A stretch of 64,000 nt of DNA. Origin: Vitellaria paradoxa. Taxonomy: Eukaryota; Streptophyta; Magnoliopsida; Ericales; Sapotaceae. Location: positions 22,393,936 to 22,457,935 of the forward strand of contig CM034233.1 in the NCBI GenBank assembly GCA_019916065.1, in the 5' to 3' direction. The translations under genes and the position numbers were made by a program. The notes below the pieces were generated by a model. It did not search any database, was not told the origin of the DNA, and saw nothing but the letters and a program-made list of their open reading frames with translations. Within the stretch, counting starts at the first letter, position 1. Every line of letters begins with the position of its first letter. This document shows, one piece after another, positions 61,978-64,000 of this stretch.

Positions 61978-62282
61978 TGTAATATAACATTGCTTTATTT
62001 TGATTTTTGTTTATTTGATTTTTAACTTATATTCTCACAGGTGGATCGGGCAAGGGTGAGGTGAAGCGACACCCATCACCCAAGGGCCCATCTGCTAGTG
62101 CCGGCCCAGGTTTTCCCCCCCACGTTCAAAGTCCTCCTTTCGGCACCGGCAAAAAATGCACTATTGAAAGGCATTGTCAAAGTTCTCCTACGGGGGGCGA
62201 GACTTGCACTACTGTCAAAAAATGTCAGAGTAGTTCCAGCCAGCAGCAATGCGTTATTGGAACTTGCTACAGCACCCCATAG
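61611..62282 (+). CDS. Small secreted Cys-rich peptide precursor C (two exons, 121 aa)
   Basis: Exon 1 is 61611-61734 and exon 2 is 62041-62282. The 306-bp phase-1 intron (donor GTAATC, acceptor TATTCTCACAG) splits a Gly codon, and the joined frame is 121 codons plus stop. The signal peptide MSCKSLSLST ... VLSA is followed by RKLASLRAIP. Exon 2 encodes SPKGPSASAGPGFPPHV, a shortened linker and six Cys with spacing C-x5-C-x9-C-x5-C-x8-C-x4-C, ending CYSTP. The B NGT sequon region reads VIGT here, so that sequon is lost, and the linker is more basic (KKC, ERHC, VKKC). The intact frame argues against pseudogenisation despite the shortened leader. Function unknown. Confidence 0.82.
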
Positions 62283-62299
62283 CTAGACACAACTGATGT

Positions 62300-62520
62300 C
62301 TCTGCTTTGATGGAATTAGGGGAAATATTAGAGATGGTCAATCTCTTTATATATGTGGAATCCAAATAAGTTAACGACAGAAATTGGACAGTTGTATTGC
62401 ATTAAGGTTATCTAAAAAATCTTATTAATGCTGTACAATTTCTTCCTTTCTGCTTTGCAAACATAATCATAATAACATAGTCAATTTGTTATCTTGTCGT
62501 TTTAAAATAATAAAGTTATA
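62300..62520. repeat. Module block 3' of gene C
   Basis: GAAATTGGACAGTTGTATTG and ATGCTGTACAATTTCTTCC, matching the 3' flanks of A and B. Confidence 0.55.
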
Positions 62521-63457
62521 CATTACAACAAAATACACTTTCAGTGTCTAAAAATCCCATCATTAAATGTTTGCTTTTGCTCGTTAAAAGTATTGCCAAT
62601 CAAATTCAATCGGTCAATAAATGTTAGTCACAAAGGGTATCTGCAATCAAATTTGTCGACAAAGTTAATTTTTAGCAAACATTTTTAGCAACAGTCAATT
62701 ATTTTTAAAAATAAAATTTTTAAAATTAGTACCACATGGTATAACTGTCTTAAATGTTTGAGAAAAAAAATTTTTTTTTTAACTACCAAGAATTGAAGTA
62801 GGGCCTTCTCTTTGCAAGTTGGTGTTGTTGACTGTTAGACCTAACCATTATTTGTATATGTATTTTGTATGTTTCAATATATATTAGTAAATAAAACCTT
62901 TCGGTTGCAAACAACCTATTTTTCAGTCGCTAAAAGGTTATTTGTTTTTGGTTCATAAAAGTAAAGTTTACCCGCCGATATTGGCGCCAAATATTTAACA
63001 TTTTTTTGACTAATTGATTAACAAAAGCTACACCTTCTTCGATTAATTAGTTGGGACAAATAATAAAAAATTTTATTTAATTTTTCTTGCAACCTTTAAA
63101 TTAATTTTAGCCAGTAAAAGCTTAATTTTAGCCGCTAAAAGTAAAGTTTACCTACAAAGATTAGTGCCGAACATTCAACATTTTCTTGACCAATTGGCAG
63201 CTAAAATTAACATATATACCCATCAATTAATCGGGAATAATAACAATAATTTCATTATTTTTATTTAATTATTTTTTAATGTTTTTTCACATCCTTTAAC
63301 TATCAAAATTTTGTTTGCTAAAAGTGCAATTTACCCTCGAAGAATTGACGCCAAATATTTACTTTTCCCTGATTAATTGGTTCCCAAAAATAAACTTTTG
63401 TTGACCAAATCAAATTTGATTTAAAAAGTGGTCACAAAAAATGTGATTTCTTATAAT
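62521..63457 (+). mobile_element. CACTA-like non-autonomous element 3' of gene C
   Basis: Left end CATTACAACAAAATACACTT, decayed right end GATTTCTTATAATA. The internal order matches 45605-46587. Confidence 0.55.
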
Positions 63458-64000
63458 AAAATATAAGTATATTTTAATTATAATACTAATACCGTCATAA
63501 CATGATTCTATTTTCTTAAAAAATTTTAGCATATGTTGTTTTCCTGTATAATATCAACACTATTAAGACATTTAAATTTAGAAAAAGAGCAACAATTAGC
63601 CCAACAGTTGGTGAGGATAAGAAAATTGTGTTAAGAAAATAAATGGTAGAAATTCAATAGACGATGATGACAAAATTGAATGGATGTTGATGAAAAATTT
63701 TTTTGTCTAGATTTGATATATGTGTATATGATTTGAAACAAATGCTGAATTTGTTTGTGATTTGGTAAAATTTTGTAGGAAATCCACCAAATCAGCAAAG
63801 GTATGGCAAATCCAGAGTTAATATATATATATATATATATTTGTTTGTGATTTGGTGAAAATTTGTAAAAAAAACTACCAAAATTAGCAAAGGCATGGCA
63901 AATTCAGACTTGTGGCAAATCCAGTTTTGTTTGTATGTATATATTTATATATAAGATTTCATATGCATCTAATCCAAAAGATTAAACTAACCTCCAAGTC
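63458..64000. other. Right edge, no gene seen
   Basis: A truncated start of the 175-bp array (ACATTTAAATTTAGA, about 63570), then unrelated AT-rich sequence with a short tandem element TTTGTTTGTGATTTGGT (about 63750 and 63841). Confidence 0.4.

Overview
The window is nuclear DNA of a flowering plant, most likely a eudicot. It is AT-rich, has GT-AG introns, MITEs, LTR-retrotransposon relics, tRNA-derived SINEs and decayed plastid DNA, and carries a plant-type isoprenylcysteine methylesterase gene. The species cannot be named from the sequence.

Layout. (1) 1-10,187: the 3' half of one conventional gene on +, an ICME-family prenylcysteine methylesterase. Six exons are visible; the 5' exons lie beyond the left edge. 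(2) 10,188-31,420: gene-free repeat territory. It holds an eroded duplicon (12.8-18.6 kb), CACTA-like non-autonomous elements, a ~175-bp tandem repeat broken by a solo LTR, a 26-bp minisatellite, a tandem duplication in which one copy carries a SINE, a mosaic of plastid gene fragments (21.57-22.90 kb) and a block rich in a GGTCGCTAAA subterminal motif (23.75-26.5 kb). (3) 31,420-40,300: two tandem segments, each with a small two-exon secreted-peptide gene on - (called D1 and D2 here). (4) 40,400-64,000: tandemly duplicated modules carrying three further two-exon secreted-peptide genes on + (A at 44.1 kb, B at 55.3 kb, C at 61.6 kb), separated by degenerate modules that have lost the gene.

Main result. 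Five intact genes encode 72-130 residue pre-proteins. Each has a signal peptide in exon 1 and a phase-1 intron of 288-2,026 bp. In four of the five, exon 2 carries a Ser/Pro/Gly motif, SP-[KH]-GPSA, followed 3-7 residues later by PG[FH]. Subfamily ABC adds a Ser/Gln-rich C-terminal domain with six cysteines. Subfamily D ends with a conserved KPGPHA-x-YVENEGAP tail and has no cysteine after the signal peptide. I do not recognise the family. It has features expected of secreted peptide-hormone or defence-peptide precursors, and the locus looks like an active birth-and-death cluster shaped by segmental duplication.

Limits. No database search, expression data or aligner was available. Exons were joined by hand, checking reading frame, splice sites and agreement among paralogues. 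Boundaries of repeats are approximate except where target-site duplications are given.
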